NCBI GenBank assembly: GCA_000531095.1
Contig: HG799462.1
Location: 463,250 to 527,249 of the forward strand
Direction of reading: 5' to 3'
Length of the DNA stretch: 64,000 nucleotides
Origin: Gemmata massiliana
GTDB lineage: Bacteria > Planctomycetota > Planctomycetia > Gemmatales > Gemmataceae
A program made the position numbers and the translations under genes. This document shows positions 17,463 through 25,727 of this stretch, piece by piece (positions within the stretch are counted from its first letter, which is position 1; the number at the start of each line of letters is the position of its first letter). The notes under the pieces were generated by a model that saw only the letters and a program-made list of their open reading frames with translations, searched no databases and was not told the origin of the DNA.

Positions 17463-18109
17463 ATGACCACGCCTTCCACCCCGTTCCCCCCATCCCGCGC
17501 CGTATCCTCGGCCTCGATCCGGGCTTACAAACGACCGGCTACGGCGTCCTCGAAGTGACCGATCGCGGTCCGCGTGTCGTCGATGCCGGTGTTATCCGTT
17601 CTGCCGAAGGGCGCGATACTTCCGACATGGCACGGCGCGTCAAAGCCCTTTACGATGGGTTGTGTGAGGTACTCGACGAGTGGAAGCCGTCCGGAATGGC
17701 CGTTGAGCAGCTCTACGCCCACTACGAACACCCGCGAACCGCAATCCTCATGGCCCACGCCCGCGGCGTGTACTTCCTCGCGGGCGCCCAGCGAAACATC
17801 CCCGTAACGAGCTACGCCGCCACCAAGGTGAAGAAACTCGTGACGGGTAGCGGGCGCGCGAGCAAAGAGCAGATGCAGTACGCGGTCGCACGCGAACTCA
17901 ACCTCGCCGGTCCGCCCGAACCACACGACGTGGCCGACGCGCTCGGTATCGCCCTCTGCCACTACTTCGCGACCGGTAGCGGAATCATGGGCGGCGCACG
18001 CGGAGCCACCTTCACCGGCGTTAACATGCAAGCTCTACTCGGTAACGACCCCGACGAAGACCTGGAACCGAGCAGCGAAGCCTCACTGATCGAGGACGAA
18101 CCGCAATGA
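17463..18109 (+). CDS. ruvC: RuvC Holliday-junction resolvase, apparent frameshift near 5' end
   Basis: RuvC cuts Holliday junctions bound by RuvAB. The main frame (from ~17492) reads RRILGLDPGLQTTGYG, holding the first catalytic Asp, then 'GMAVEQLYAHYEHPRTAI' with the catalytic Glu, and 'EPHDVADALGIALCHY' with the last acidic residues. No ATG, GTG or TTG lies in that frame upstream of GLDPG. A good start (ATG 17463, encoding MTTPSTPFPP) is in another frame and would join perfectly if the C6 run at 17486-17491 held seven C's. So this is either a sequencing error or a slippage site. GTG 17555 is rejected as a start because it removes the catalytic Asp. The stop overlaps ruvA by ATGA. Confidence 0.85.
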
Positions 18110-18825
18110 TTACCAAAATGACGGGCGTACTGACGCGCGTTCTCGACGAAGAAGCCCGGCTGCAAATCGGCGCGTTCGAGTATCAGGTGATGGTGTCCGA
18201 AGCGGTTCGTCGGCAAATTCAGATGCGCGTCGGCCAGGAGATCACGTTCCACGTCACGGAATACCTGGAAGGCAATTCCGTCGGGAGCCGGTTCGTTCCG
18301 CGGCGCATTGGTTTCATCAGCGAGGCGGAACTGGACTTCTTCGACCTGTTCTGCACCGTCGAAAAGATCGGTGTGAAGAAGGCGCTCAAGGCGATGGCGT
18401 TCCCCATCAAAACCATCGCCGACGCGATCAGCCGCCAGGACGCAAAATGGCTCTCGTCGCTCCCCGGCATCGGCCCGACGACCGCGGAGCAAATCGTCAC
18501 CACGCTGAAGCGAAAGGTGACCAAGTTCGCGGTGATGAACTCACCCGCACCGGCCCCTGAAACAGCAACGCCAGATGCGGTCGTCGAAAAGAAGGGCAAA
18601 ACAACCAAGAAAGCCAGTGCCACCACCGCGGAAGCACCCGTAACGGAACCACTCGTGACCGCGGCCGACGGCCAGCTCATTGAGGACATCTACCTCGCGC
18701 TGATGGGTCTAGGACTCAACCCCATCGAAGCGCGTGCGAAGCTCGACGATCTCCTGATGTCCGGCAAGTCGTTCCGTTCACTGCAAGACGCATTCGCCAT
18801 CATCTTCGCGCAGCAAAAGGGCTGA
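18106..18825 (+). CDS. ruvA: RuvA, Holliday-junction branch migration subunit
   Basis: A 239-residue protein that binds four-way junctions and loads RuvB. The N-terminal OB-fold starts MITKMTGVLTRV. The helix-hairpin-helix pair is 'LFCTVEKIGVKKALKAM' and 'LSSLPGIGPTTAEQIVTTL'. The C-terminal RuvB-binding domain is 'EDIYLALMGLGLNPIEARAK'. A Lys/Ala/Thr-rich linker (about residues 145-185) makes it longer than the ~200-residue norm. The start overlaps the ruvC stop by four bases, indicating coupling. Confidence 0.95.
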   Translation: MITKMTGVLTRVLDEEARLQIGAFEYQVMVSEAVRRQIQMRVGQEITFHVTEYLEGNSVGSRFVPRRIGFISEAELDFFDLFCTVEKIGVKKALKAMAFPIKTIADAISRQDAKWLSSLPGIGPTTAEQIVTTLKRKVTKFAVMNSPAPAPETATPDAVVEKKGKTTKKASATTAEAPVTEPLVTAADGQLIEDIYLALMGLGLNPIEARAKLDDLLMSGKSFRSLQDAFAIIFAQQKG

Positions 18826-18829
18826 AACG

Positions 18830-19264
18830 ATGCGCGACCCGAACCGCATCGACAGAATTATTGAGCGCCTTCGCGAGGTCTGGCACGCATCGCCGGACAT
18901 GCGATTGGGTCAACTGTTGGTGAACGTAATCAGACCGAGTCAACCGTGCCCACAAGTCTTCTCTGTCGAAGACACAATCACGGAAGCCAAACTCACAAAG
19001 TATCCCGATCCGAACGACAGCCGCTACGCCGAAAATGAAGTCACGCTCAACCTGACCAAAGCCGAAGCACTCGTCCTGTTCGCATTCGTGATGCGGTTTC
19101 GTGACAAGGAAAAACTCAATATCGAACACAAGGCCGAAGCACAAATCCTCTGGGATGTGTGCGCATCACTCCAGCAATACTTCGGTGCAGAAGTCCAAGA
19201 TCGGCTGTGGTTGAAACTACTCCATGACGCCCGCGTGCGGGTTTCAGGTGATAAGAGCGAGTGA
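18830..19264 (+). CDS. Hypothetical protein, YihD-like N-terminus
   Basis: A 144-residue soluble protein four bases after ruvA. Its N-terminus (MRDPNRIDRIIERLREVW, then DMRLGQLLVN) resembles small proteins of the YihD/DUF1040 type, which begin MRDPxRI and have no settled function. The C-terminal half has 'EVTLNLTKAEALVLFAFVMR' and no recognisable domain. It is cotranscribed with ruvC-ruvA by position. Codon use becomes slightly less GC-rich than its neighbours, so later insertion between ruvA and ruvB is possible. Confidence 0.65.
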   Translation: MRDPNRIDRIIERLREVWHASPDMRLGQLLVNVIRPSQPCPQVFSVEDTITEAKLTKYPDPNDSRYAENEVTLNLTKAEALVLFAFVMRFRDKEKLNIEHKAEAQILWDVCASLQQYFGAEVQDRLWLKLLHDARVRVSGDKSE

Positions 19265-19267
19265 CTC

Positions 19268-19699
19268 ATGCTACGAACTGCTTCAATCCTACTTGTACTG
19301 CTGGCACCCACCGCGTTCGCCGCGGAGCCAGAGGGAGACTTGAAGGCGCTTCAGGGCGCGTGGCTCATTGAGGACGCAAAGCTCGGCGGGCGCGACCACA
19401 AGGAAGACTTCAAGGGGATGAAGCTAACGATCACCGACGACAAGTACGTCATCGACTTCGGCGAAAACTCGGACAAAGGCACAATCAAGATCGATGCGAC
19501 CCAAAAGCCAAAACACATCGATCTCACCACACGCGAGAAGGGGCCATTTAAGGGGCGCATGTTGCCGGGCATTTACGAACTGAAGGACGACACAGTTGTG
19601 CTGTGTCTCAACTCGGAGAAACCCGACCGGCCCACTGCGTTCGAGGCGAAGGCAAAGACCCCGCTCATGATCCTGACATTCAAGCGCGAAAAGAAATAA
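19268..19699 (+). CDS. TIGR03067-family secreted protein
   Basis: A 143-residue exported protein with the signal peptide MLRTASILLVLLAPTAFAA. The mature part opens 'DLKALQGAWLIEDAKLGGR' and closes 'PDRPTAFEAKAKTPLMILTF', the TIGR03067 pattern of planctomycetes. It is a distant paralogue of the gene at 413-844. It begins three bases after the previous stop and is followed by a strong palindrome before ruvB. No molecular function is known for the family. Confidence 0.82.
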   Translation: MLRTASILLVLLAPTAFAAEPEGDLKALQGAWLIEDAKLGGRDHKEDFKGMKLTITDDKYVIDFGENSDKGTIKIDATQKPKHIDLTTREKGPFKGRMLPGIYELKDDTVVLCLNSEKPDRPTAFEAKAKTPLMILTFKREKK

Positions 19700-19710
19700 C
19701 AGAGGGCTTG

Positions 19711-19774
19711 CCGCTCCCTTGCGGTCGCGGCTCGTTGAAGACGAACTAAACGAGCCGCGACCGCAAGGGAGCGG
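19711..19774. repeat. Perfect 26-bp palindrome upstream of ruvB
   Basis: Arms 19711-19736 and 19749-19774 are perfect inverted repeats with a 12-base loop. It may end the upstream transcript, but the arm (AACGAGCCGCGACCGCAAGG plus GAGCGG) recurs almost unchanged at 53580-53605 and 53651-53674, so it is a dispersed family. Confidence 0.85.
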
Positions 19775-19799
19775 TCGACCAACGACAGGAACCCAACTA

Positions 19800-20840
19800 A
19801 TGGCGCGCGAGAAGGTAATCACCACCGTTCCGGCCGACGAAGCGCACAAGCACGACGCCGCACTGCGGCCGAAGCTGCTGAAAGAAGTGATCGGTCAGCG
19901 GAAGGTCGCGGAGCGCCTGGAGATCGCGGTCCGCGCGTCCAAGAAGCTCAACGAACCGCTCGGGCACATTCTGTTCGATGGCCCGCCCGGTTTGGGTAAG
20001 ACCACGTTCGCTACCGTACTGCCGAACGAACTCGGCACCTCAATTCAGTTAACGAGCGGCCCCGCGCTCTCGAAGCCCGCGGACCTACTCCCGTTCCTCA
20101 CCAACCTCGACGAAGGTTCGGTGCTATTCATCGACGAAATCCACCGCATGCCGCGCATCGTGGAGGAGTTCATTTACCCTGCGATGGAGGACTTCCGCAT
20201 CGACATCGTGCTCGGCGAGGGCATGAGCGCTCGAACGATCTCGATGAACCTGAAGCGCTTCACGCTTATCGGCGCCACCACACGTAGCGGGATGCTCTCC
20301 GGCCCGATGCGCGACCGGTTCAAGATGCACGAACACCTGGAGTTCTACAGCGTCGAGGAGTTGGCCACGATCGTCCGCGTGAACGCCGCGAAGCTGAACA
20401 CACCCATCACACCAGAAGCCGCACACGAGCTTGCGCGCCGCAGCCGCGGAACCCCTCGAGTTGCGAACTCGCGGTTACACTGGACGCGCAATTACTCCGC
20501 AGCAGAACACGACGGCCCCATCACTGAGCCGATCGCACGAGCCGCGCTCGATATGGCCGAAGTGGACCGCGACGGACTGGACAAAAACGACCGTAAATAT
20601 TTGGAAACACTGATCGACCTTTACGCCGGCGGGCCGACCGGCGTGGAAGCGCTCGCAGCGACAATCAACCTCGCCTCAGACACACTAGCGGACGAAATCG
20701 AGCCGTACCTGCTCCGCGAACAGTACATCACGCGGTCGCCGCGCGGTCGGGTTGCAATGCCGCGTGCCTACATCGCGCTAGGCAAGTTAGCGCCCAAGCC
20801 AAAAACCGAAGACAAGCAGGGTGGGTCGTTATTTGATTGA
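19800..20840 (+). CDS. ruvB: RuvB, Holliday-junction helicase motor
   Basis: A 346-residue AAA+ ATPase that drives branch migration on RuvA-bound junctions. Walker A is 'FDGPPGLGKTT', Walker B is VLFIDEIHRM, sensor 1 is 'LIGATTRSG' and the arginine finger is within 'SGPMRDRFKMHEHLEF'. The C-terminal winged helix ends 'PRGRVAMPRAYIALG'. Near residue 220 the usual 'RGTPRIANRLL' reads RGTPRVANSRL, a one-residue change in local alignment. ATG 19800 follows the palindrome by 25 bases. It is separated from ruvA by two small genes and is convergent with the next gene, six bases apart. Confidence 0.96.
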   Translation: MAREKVITTVPADEAHKHDAALRPKLLKEVIGQRKVAERLEIAVRASKKLNEPLGHILFDGPPGLGKTTFATVLPNELGTSIQLTSGPALSKPADLLPFLTNLDEGSVLFIDEIHRMPRIVEEFIYPAMEDFRIDIVLGEGMSARTISMNLKRFTLIGATTRSGMLSGPMRDRFKMHEHLEFYSVEELATIVRVNAAKLNTPITPEAAHELARRSRGTPRVANSRLHWTRNYSAAEHDGPITEPIARAALDMAEVDRDGLDKNDRKYLETLIDLYAGGPTGVEALAATINLASDTLADEIEPYLLREQYITRSPRGRVAMPRAYIALGKLAPKPKTEDKQGGSLFD

Positions 20841-20846
20841 TGCCGT

Positions 20847-21407
20847 TCACGTCGAGTTCGGCGTCTGTTGACCGTTCAAATTCAGTGGCGCGGGCGAACC
20901 ACCAGACTTCTTGTGGCGCCTCCGTTTCTTACGCGGCTCGCCACTCGCTTCTCCGGTTGGCTGCCCACTCCGCTCCTGCTTCCGCGCGTGATCGGCTTCC
21001 GCGTCCTCAATCGAGTGCGATTGCTTCAGATCAGAATCCCGCTTCGCGAGTTCTACGAGTTTGTGAAAGTGTTCACTCAGTATCCTGACTTCTTCTTCTG
21101 ACAACTCTTCGGCACTAATGAGCCGGTTACTCGTACACGGCAGCGCCGCAACGATTTCGTTTAATTTCAAGTGAATCGCGTGCGAGTCCTTGTTTTGGGC
21201 GCGCTGAATCAGGAACACCATCAGAAAGGTCACGATGGTAGTACCGGTATTGATGACTAATTGCCACGTGTCCGAGAAATTGAACAACGGACCCGTGACG
21301 GCCCAGACGAGAATCGTGCCCGCAGCAAGACCGAACGCAACGGAGCTACCCGTCCACTTCGTCGCGTACCCGGACGCACGTTCGAGCCACCCGCCCTTCG
21401 CGGTCAT
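20847..21407 (-). CDS. Low-affinity iron permease-like membrane protein
   Basis: A 186-residue protein resembling the low-affinity iron permease family (PF04120). It has two membrane helices ('[20 protein letters not shown]' and '[19 protein letters not shown]') followed by the family signature '[20 protein letters not shown]'. The C-terminal ~70 residues are highly charged and rich in Lys/Arg, and probably disordered in the cytoplasm. ATG 21407 is chosen because GAGGTG lies just upstream; an in-frame ATG at 21419 is possible. Despite the family name, iron transport is not proven for most members. Confidence 0.78.
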   Translation of the reverse strand: MTAKGGWLERASGYATKWTGSSVAFGLAAGTILVWAVTGPLFNFSDTWQLVINTGTTIVTFLMVFLIQRAQNKDSHAIHLKLNEIVAALPCTSNRLISAEELSEEEVRILSEHFHKLVELAKRDSDLKQSHSIEDAEADHARKQERSGQPTGEASGEPRKKRRRHKKSGGSPAPLNLNGQQTPNST

Positions 21408-21979
21408 GTTGCACCTCACACCCCGGAACCAACCGCGGCGTCAGTAAAGCAAACTACGTACCATCGCTCGTGCAGCCGTTAGCCAAGAGGCATGCGAGCT
21501 TGACCTCCGCACTCTCGGGTGTGTGGAAATCGAGTCCATGTGAGTCTGATTCAGGCGCTGAGATTCGAGCAGCAGATAAGGAACGTGCGAAAGACACCAA
21601 ATAGAAAGAAACCCGCTATTGGCCCTGGTTCTGTTCGTTCAACACTTCGCCTGCAACCGCAGCAGCATCGTTACGCCTGAATAATAAGGCCAGAACAAAG
21701 TCTTCAAATGACGAGGCCCGGTCGGAAATGGTCCGACCGGGCCTCGCTGTCTAATTGTGTTGAGTTTTCCTCGATTAATTGGCCTTTCTCAATCTCATTT
21801 CCCATTAACTTCTCGCACCCTGTGTACTAAAGCACAAGCATTACAATTCCGTATTTTCAAAATTACCAACATTTCAGTTGACACTTCAACTGACTAACAG
21901 TTTACTGCAAGTTAGTTAGCCCAAGTCATATCGCCCACGCTACGCTACGTTTCATTTATCTTCCGTCAGGAGTGTCGAG
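21408..21979. other. 572-base intergenic region
   Basis: No convincing gene here. It holds one strong stem-loop (21712-21746, listed separately) and an AT-rich tract over about 21750-21960 directly upstream of the DUF1559 gene, probably its promoter region. A GTTAGTTAGCC sequence near 21912 faintly resembles the GTTAGC motif found elsewhere in the window. Confidence 0.6.
21712..21746. terminator. Strong stem-loop
   Basis: A perfect 15-bp stem: CGAGGCCCGGTCGGA (21712-21726) and its complement (21732-21746), with the 5-base loop AATGG. No T-run follows. It is ~230 bases before the DUF1559 start, so it may end a short unseen transcript or be a dispersed palindrome. Confidence 0.65.
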
Positions 21980-23011
21980 ATGCTCTCCCCCTCCCGACCC
22001 CGGGCCTTGGCCCGTGGGTTCACGCTCATTGAGTTATTGGTGGTGATCGCGATTATTGCGATCCTCATCGGGCTGCTTCTGCCCGCGGTTCAGAAGGTCC
22101 GCGAGGCCGCAGCGCGCATGTCGTGCGGCAACAACCTCAAGCAAGCGTCGCTGGCGCTGCACAACGCGCACGATGCGAACGGGCGCTTGCCACCGATGGC
22201 GGCGTTCCAGTACGGGGGCGCGTACTACGCGCCGTTCTACTTCCACCTGCTCCCGTTCATCGAACAGGACAACGTGTACAAATCGGCCACCCCGGTGGGC
22301 GGCGGTGGGGTCATCCCGCTGTGGAACACCCCCGGCCAAGGCGGAACCCAGTACCTGCGCCAGACTCGCATCAAGGTGTACCAATGCCCGTCGGACGCCA
22401 CAATCGGCACCAACGCCGCGACAGACTGGACCCCGGGCGACGCGAGCTACGCGCCCAACTTCCAGGTGTTCGGGAACCCTAACTTCAACCAGGGCAGCGT
22501 GAACCCGGCCGACTGGGACGGGAAGACGACGCTCGTCGGGATCAGTGACGGCACCTCGAACACCATCGCGTTCGCGGAGAAACTGTCATACTGCCCGGGC
22601 GTGACGCCCGCGACTCTCGTGGGGCCGAAGAACGGCCCCAACTCGGCCGGCGGCTCGTGGTGGCTGCGCGGCATTTACAACTCCGGTGCGTTCACCGGAA
22701 CGGGCAGCCCGCCGAACACCGACAGCTACCCGGGCGACCGCGTGTCCCCGGTGTTCGGCGGCGGGGTCAGCGGCGACGGCACCCGGTGGTACATCGGTCT
22801 GGACGCCAAGCCGACAATCTTCGGCATCCCCGGGAACAACAACACGAGCGGTATCTGCGACCGCGGCCAAGCGTCGTCGCCACACTCCGGGCTAATCCAA
22901 GTTGGTCTGGCCGATGGGAGCGTTCGCACCGTGAGCAGCGGCGTGAGCGCCGCCACATGGTGGGCCGCTTGCACGCGCAACGGCGGGGACATGGTCGGAA
23001 GTGACTGGTAA
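21980..23011 (+). CDS. DUF1559 pseudopilin-like protein
   Basis: A 343-residue paralogue of the protein at 4972-5955. The prepilin leader and helix ([20 protein letters not shown], about residues 11-30) direct it to the type II/IV pilin export path. The DUF1559 body has '[15 protein letters not shown]', '[20 protein letters not shown]' and a C-terminal '[16 protein letters not shown]'. It is rich in Gly, Asn and Tyr, like a surface protein. GGAG about ten bases upstream of ATG 21980 supports the start. It is a single-gene unit, ended by the terminator at 23041. Confidence 0.9.
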   Translation: MLSPSRPRALARGFTLIELLVVIAIIAILIGLLLPAVQKVREAAARMSCGNNLKQASLALHNAHDANGRLPPMAAFQYGGAYYAPFYFHLLPFIEQDNVYKSATPVGGGGVIPLWNTPGQGGTQYLRQTRIKVYQCPSDATIGTNAATDWTPGDASYAPNFQVFGNPNFNQGSVNPADWDGKTTLVGISDGTSNTIAFAEKLSYCPGVTPATLVGPKNGPNSAGGSWWLRGIYNSGAFTGTGSPPNTDSYPGDRVSPVFGGGVSGDGTRWYIGLDAKPTIFGIPGNNNTSGICDRGQASSPHSGLIQVGLADGSVRTVSSGVSAATWWAACTRNGGDMVGSDW

Positions 23012-23040
23012 GCGACAGCACAAAGACATAAAGCAACAAC

Positions 23041-23073
23041 GAACCCCGCCACAAATGGCGGGGTTCACTTTTT
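23041..23073 (+). terminator. Rho-independent terminator
   Basis: GAACCCCGCC (23041-23050) pairs with GGCGGGGTTC (23057-23066) around a 6-base loop and is followed by ACTTTTTC. It lies 30 bases after the DUF1559 stop and is the most classical terminator in the window. Confidence 0.85.
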
Positions 23074-23256
23074 CCGCGACGGCCATTTCTGCCCAAGTCA
23101 AAGAGTTACTTCAAGTTCGGCGTGAAAACAGTGTTCACAGCCAGTCAGTTACTGGCGCGATTCCGGAATTTTTCTCCAACTCACTGATGGTTCCGGGTGG
23201 CTCTCACCAAGTAGAGTTGAGCCGGTGGACGCCGGCCACCCTGGGGACTTTCACAC

Positions 23257-25107
23257 ATGACTTCGCAAGCCGCACGGGTTTCGGGCCTCCTGGCCCCGAC
23301 CCGCGACGCGGGCGCCTCGGACGCGGATCTGTTGAACCGGTTCGTCACGGACCGGGACGGCCCCGCGTTCACGGCCCTCGTCGCCCGGCACGGCCCGATG
23401 GTGTTCGGTGTGTGCCAGCGCATCGTCCGCGACTGGCACACGGCGGAAGATGCGTTCCAGGCCACGTTTCTGGTCCTGGCTCGCAGAGCCGCGTCAATCT
23501 CACCACCGGGCGCGGTCGCGGGCTGGCTCCACGGCGTAGCACGCTTGGTAGCCAAAGACGCGCGCCGGGCGGAGCTGCGGCGCACGGCACGAGAGCACAC
23601 CACAGCGGATCAACTGGAACCGGTCGCGCGCCTCGCGAACACGGACAACGACCTCCGCGGCGCTCTCGACGACGAATTGCGGAAGCTCCCCGGGAAGTAC
23701 CGCGATCTCCTGGTCGCGTGCGATCTGGAGGACCGCCCGCGGGCGCCGGTCGCCGTGGCGCTGGGAATCCCGGAAGGCACGCTCTCCAGTCGGCTCACGA
23801 CCGCCCGGAAGATGCTGGCCGAGCGCCTTGCAAAGCGTGGAATCGCGCCCGGAATCGTTGCGGCGATCGCACTAAACGGCCCGCAATTGGTCGCGTGTGA
23901 AGTCCCCAAGATGGTCATTACGTCTGCGGCTCGTTTGGGAAACGACGCGACCGGCGCGGTGCCGATCGCCGTCACCGCCCTCGCTTCAAGAGCGATCCGA
24001 GCCATGACCTACAGAATTCTGGTCCCCGTCGCGTTGTTCACATTCGCCGCCATCAGCGCACTTGGCGCTGCACTAGCCGTGGCACACTCGCCCCCGATCG
24101 ACCCACCCGCGGTTAAACCACCTGTAGTCGTCTTCGCGCCGCGGTTCGCGGCCCCACCGCCGGCCAAGCAAGTACCAAAGGGGCCAAACAAATTACTCGT
24201 GCAGCGAATGGGGATCTTCACGCTGTGCGACCCGGACGGGAAAGACAGCAAGGCGGTATCCGAGAACCGCGAGATCTACCACCCGGCCGGCGGCGCGATG
24301 CTCTCTCCGGACGGGAAAAAAATCGCGGTGCTGGTCCCCGATCCGCTCCCGCCTGATGACGGCACCCGTGGGGCCAAGAAGCGAACCGCGACCCTTCACG
24401 TTCGCGGGCTGGAAGAAAAAGACCCCGGTACCAGCCTCGACGTCCAGGGCCAAACTTTGGCGTGGTCGCCGGACGGGACCGAGATCGTGTGTTGTGACTT
24501 CATCGACGGGCAGGACAAGAAGTCACCAGAAGCAACACACACCATTGTGAACGTGAAAACGAAAGAAAAAACCACGCTGAAGCTACCCCACGATCACATT
24601 CTCTCGGACTGGTCGCGGGACGGGAAGTTCTTCCTCACAATGCGCGTTTCTGGGGGTGAGAAGCCACAAGCACGCCTGTACCTGATGAACCGCGACGGGA
24701 CCGAACACAAAGTGCTCACCGACGAGGGCCAGATGGCTCTATTCGGCCGCATCTCGCCCGACGGCAAACAGGTGCTCTTCCACCTGTTCGTACCCGGCAA
24801 TGACGACAAGCTCTCTTCGCTAAAGCGCGACCTGGCTATTCTCGACGTCGCCACCAAAAAGGTAACCAAAGTAAACGACGTCCCGATGAACGGCATGATT
24901 ATGAACTACTGCTGGGCGCCGGACGGCAAAAAGATCGCGTACATCTGGCGCCAGGTCCACGAAGGGAATCCGGGGGAAGTCGACAAAAAAGAAACCGAGT
25001 CGCACGTCATCGTGTGCGACCCGAACGGGAAAAACTCCAAGACCATCATCACAGAAAAAGGCGAGGGGCAGTGGAACGTGACCCTCGGCAGCATCGACTG
25101 GCGATAA
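23257..25107 (+). CDS. ECF sigma factor fused to a membrane helix and beta-propeller
   Basis: A 616-residue one-piece regulator. Residues ~20-190 form an ECF sigma factor: sigma-2 with 'DADLLNRFVTDRDGPAFTAL' and 'DWHTAEDAFQATFLVLARRA', and sigma-4 with 'LPGKYRDLLVACDLEDR' and 'LGIPEGTLSSRLTTARKML'. A membrane helix follows at ~250-275 ('ILVPVALFTFAAISALGAAL'). The C-terminal ~320 residues are a TolB/PD40-type propeller with repeated SPDGK-like blades (for example 'LSPDGKKIAVL', 'WSPDGTEIV', 'WAPDGKKIAYIW'). This fits planctomycete ECF groups with large C-terminal sensor domains. The inferred role is to sense something outside the membrane and free or activate the sigma domain; no separate anti-sigma gene is adjacent. 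Confidence 0.9.
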   Translation: MTSQAARVSGLLAPTRDAGASDADLLNRFVTDRDGPAFTALVARHGPMVFGVCQRIVRDWHTAEDAFQATFLVLARRAASISPPGAVAGWLHGVARLVAKDARRAELRRTAREHTTADQLEPVARLANTDNDLRGALDDELRKLPGKYRDLLVACDLEDRPRAPVAVALGIPEGTLSSRLTTARKMLAERLAKRGIAPGIVAAIALNGPQLVACEVPKMVITSAARLGNDATGAVPIAVTALASRAIRAMTYRILVPVALFTFAAISALGAALAVAHSPPIDPPAVKPPVVVFAPRFAAPPPAKQVPKGPNKLLVQRMGIFTLCDPDGKDSKAVSENREIYHPAGGAMLSPDGKKIAVLVPDPLPPDDGTRGAKKRTATLHVRGLEEKDPGTSLDVQGQTLAWSPDGTEIVCCDFIDGQDKKSPEATHTIVNVKTKEKTTLKLPHDHILSDWSRDGKFFLTMRVSGGEKPQARLYLMNRDGTEHKVLTDEGQMALFGRISPDGKQVLFHLFVPGNDDKLSSLKRDLAILDVATKKVTKVNDVPMNGMIMNYCWAPDGKKIAYIWRQVHEGNPGEVDKKETESHVIVCDPNGKNSKTIITEKGEGQWNVTLGSIDWR

Positions 25108-25109
25108 CT

Positions 25110-25517
25110 TCAACCGAGCGGGGGGCGCGGACCTCCCGTTTCGCGTTTCGTACTCGGAATCGTCGGCACCACAAACAGGATCGTCGAAAGCCCGATCACG
25201 GCCAGCCCACCGATGACCCATTTCGCCCAGATCGGGAGCGGGCCGAACGCAATACTCAGGCTCACCACCGTCACCACTAAACACACCGCGAGCACTTTCA
25301 CCGGGCGCCGGATTCCACGGTGCTCCTCCCAGTCGTGCAACAACCGGCCGAAAAACGGCGACCGCTTCAACCAGCGGTTCAGGCGCTGCGACGAGCGCGA
25401 GAAGCAGTAACTCGCGAGCAGCACCCACGGTGTTGTCGGTAGGCCGGGCAGAATCGCACCGAGGTACGCGAGCCCCACACACACCAGCCCCGCACCAATG
25501 TACAACCACCGCCGCAA
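25110..25517 (-). CDS. DUF454 (YbaN-like) membrane protein
   Basis: A 135-residue inner-membrane protein with about three or four hydrophobic segments. Family signatures are 'GLAYLGAILPGLPTTPWVLL' and 'YCFSRSSQRLNRWLKRSPFF' followed by 'EEHRGIRRPVKVLAV'. YbaN/DUF454 proteins are widespread, with no established function. The only near start in frame is TTG 25517; coding-like sequence continues upstream, and an ATT at a plausible N-terminus ~17 codons earlier means the true start is uncertain. It converges with the sigma-propeller gene, two bases apart. Confidence 0.78.
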   Translation of the reverse strand: MRRWLYIGAGLVCVGLAYLGAILPGLPTTPWVLLASYCFSRSSQRLNRWLKRSPFFGRLLHDWEEHRGIRRPVKVLAVCLVVTVVSLSIAFGPLPIWAKWVIGGLAVIGLSTILFVVPTIPSTKRETGGPRPPLG

Positions 25518-25727
25518 TCCGGTCGCGGCCGGTGGTTGCTTGCGCTCGGGCGGTGCGTCTTCTTCCGTTGTGCCGCTAATGGCGAAACCTCGGGCAGTTA
25601 CCAGTTCCGAATCAAAAGCACGAAAAGCACGGCTTCATTCGGAACGAGACGGTCCGCTAGTTCGTCCCAAATTCACGGAGTACGATGATACGCAACGCGC
25701 CGATTTCCCCCAACACACTTCTACACC

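Noticed and set aside
17555..18109. ruvC starting at GTG 17555
   Set aside because: This start removes the GLDPG segment with the first catalytic Asp, which is encoded just upstream in the same frame.
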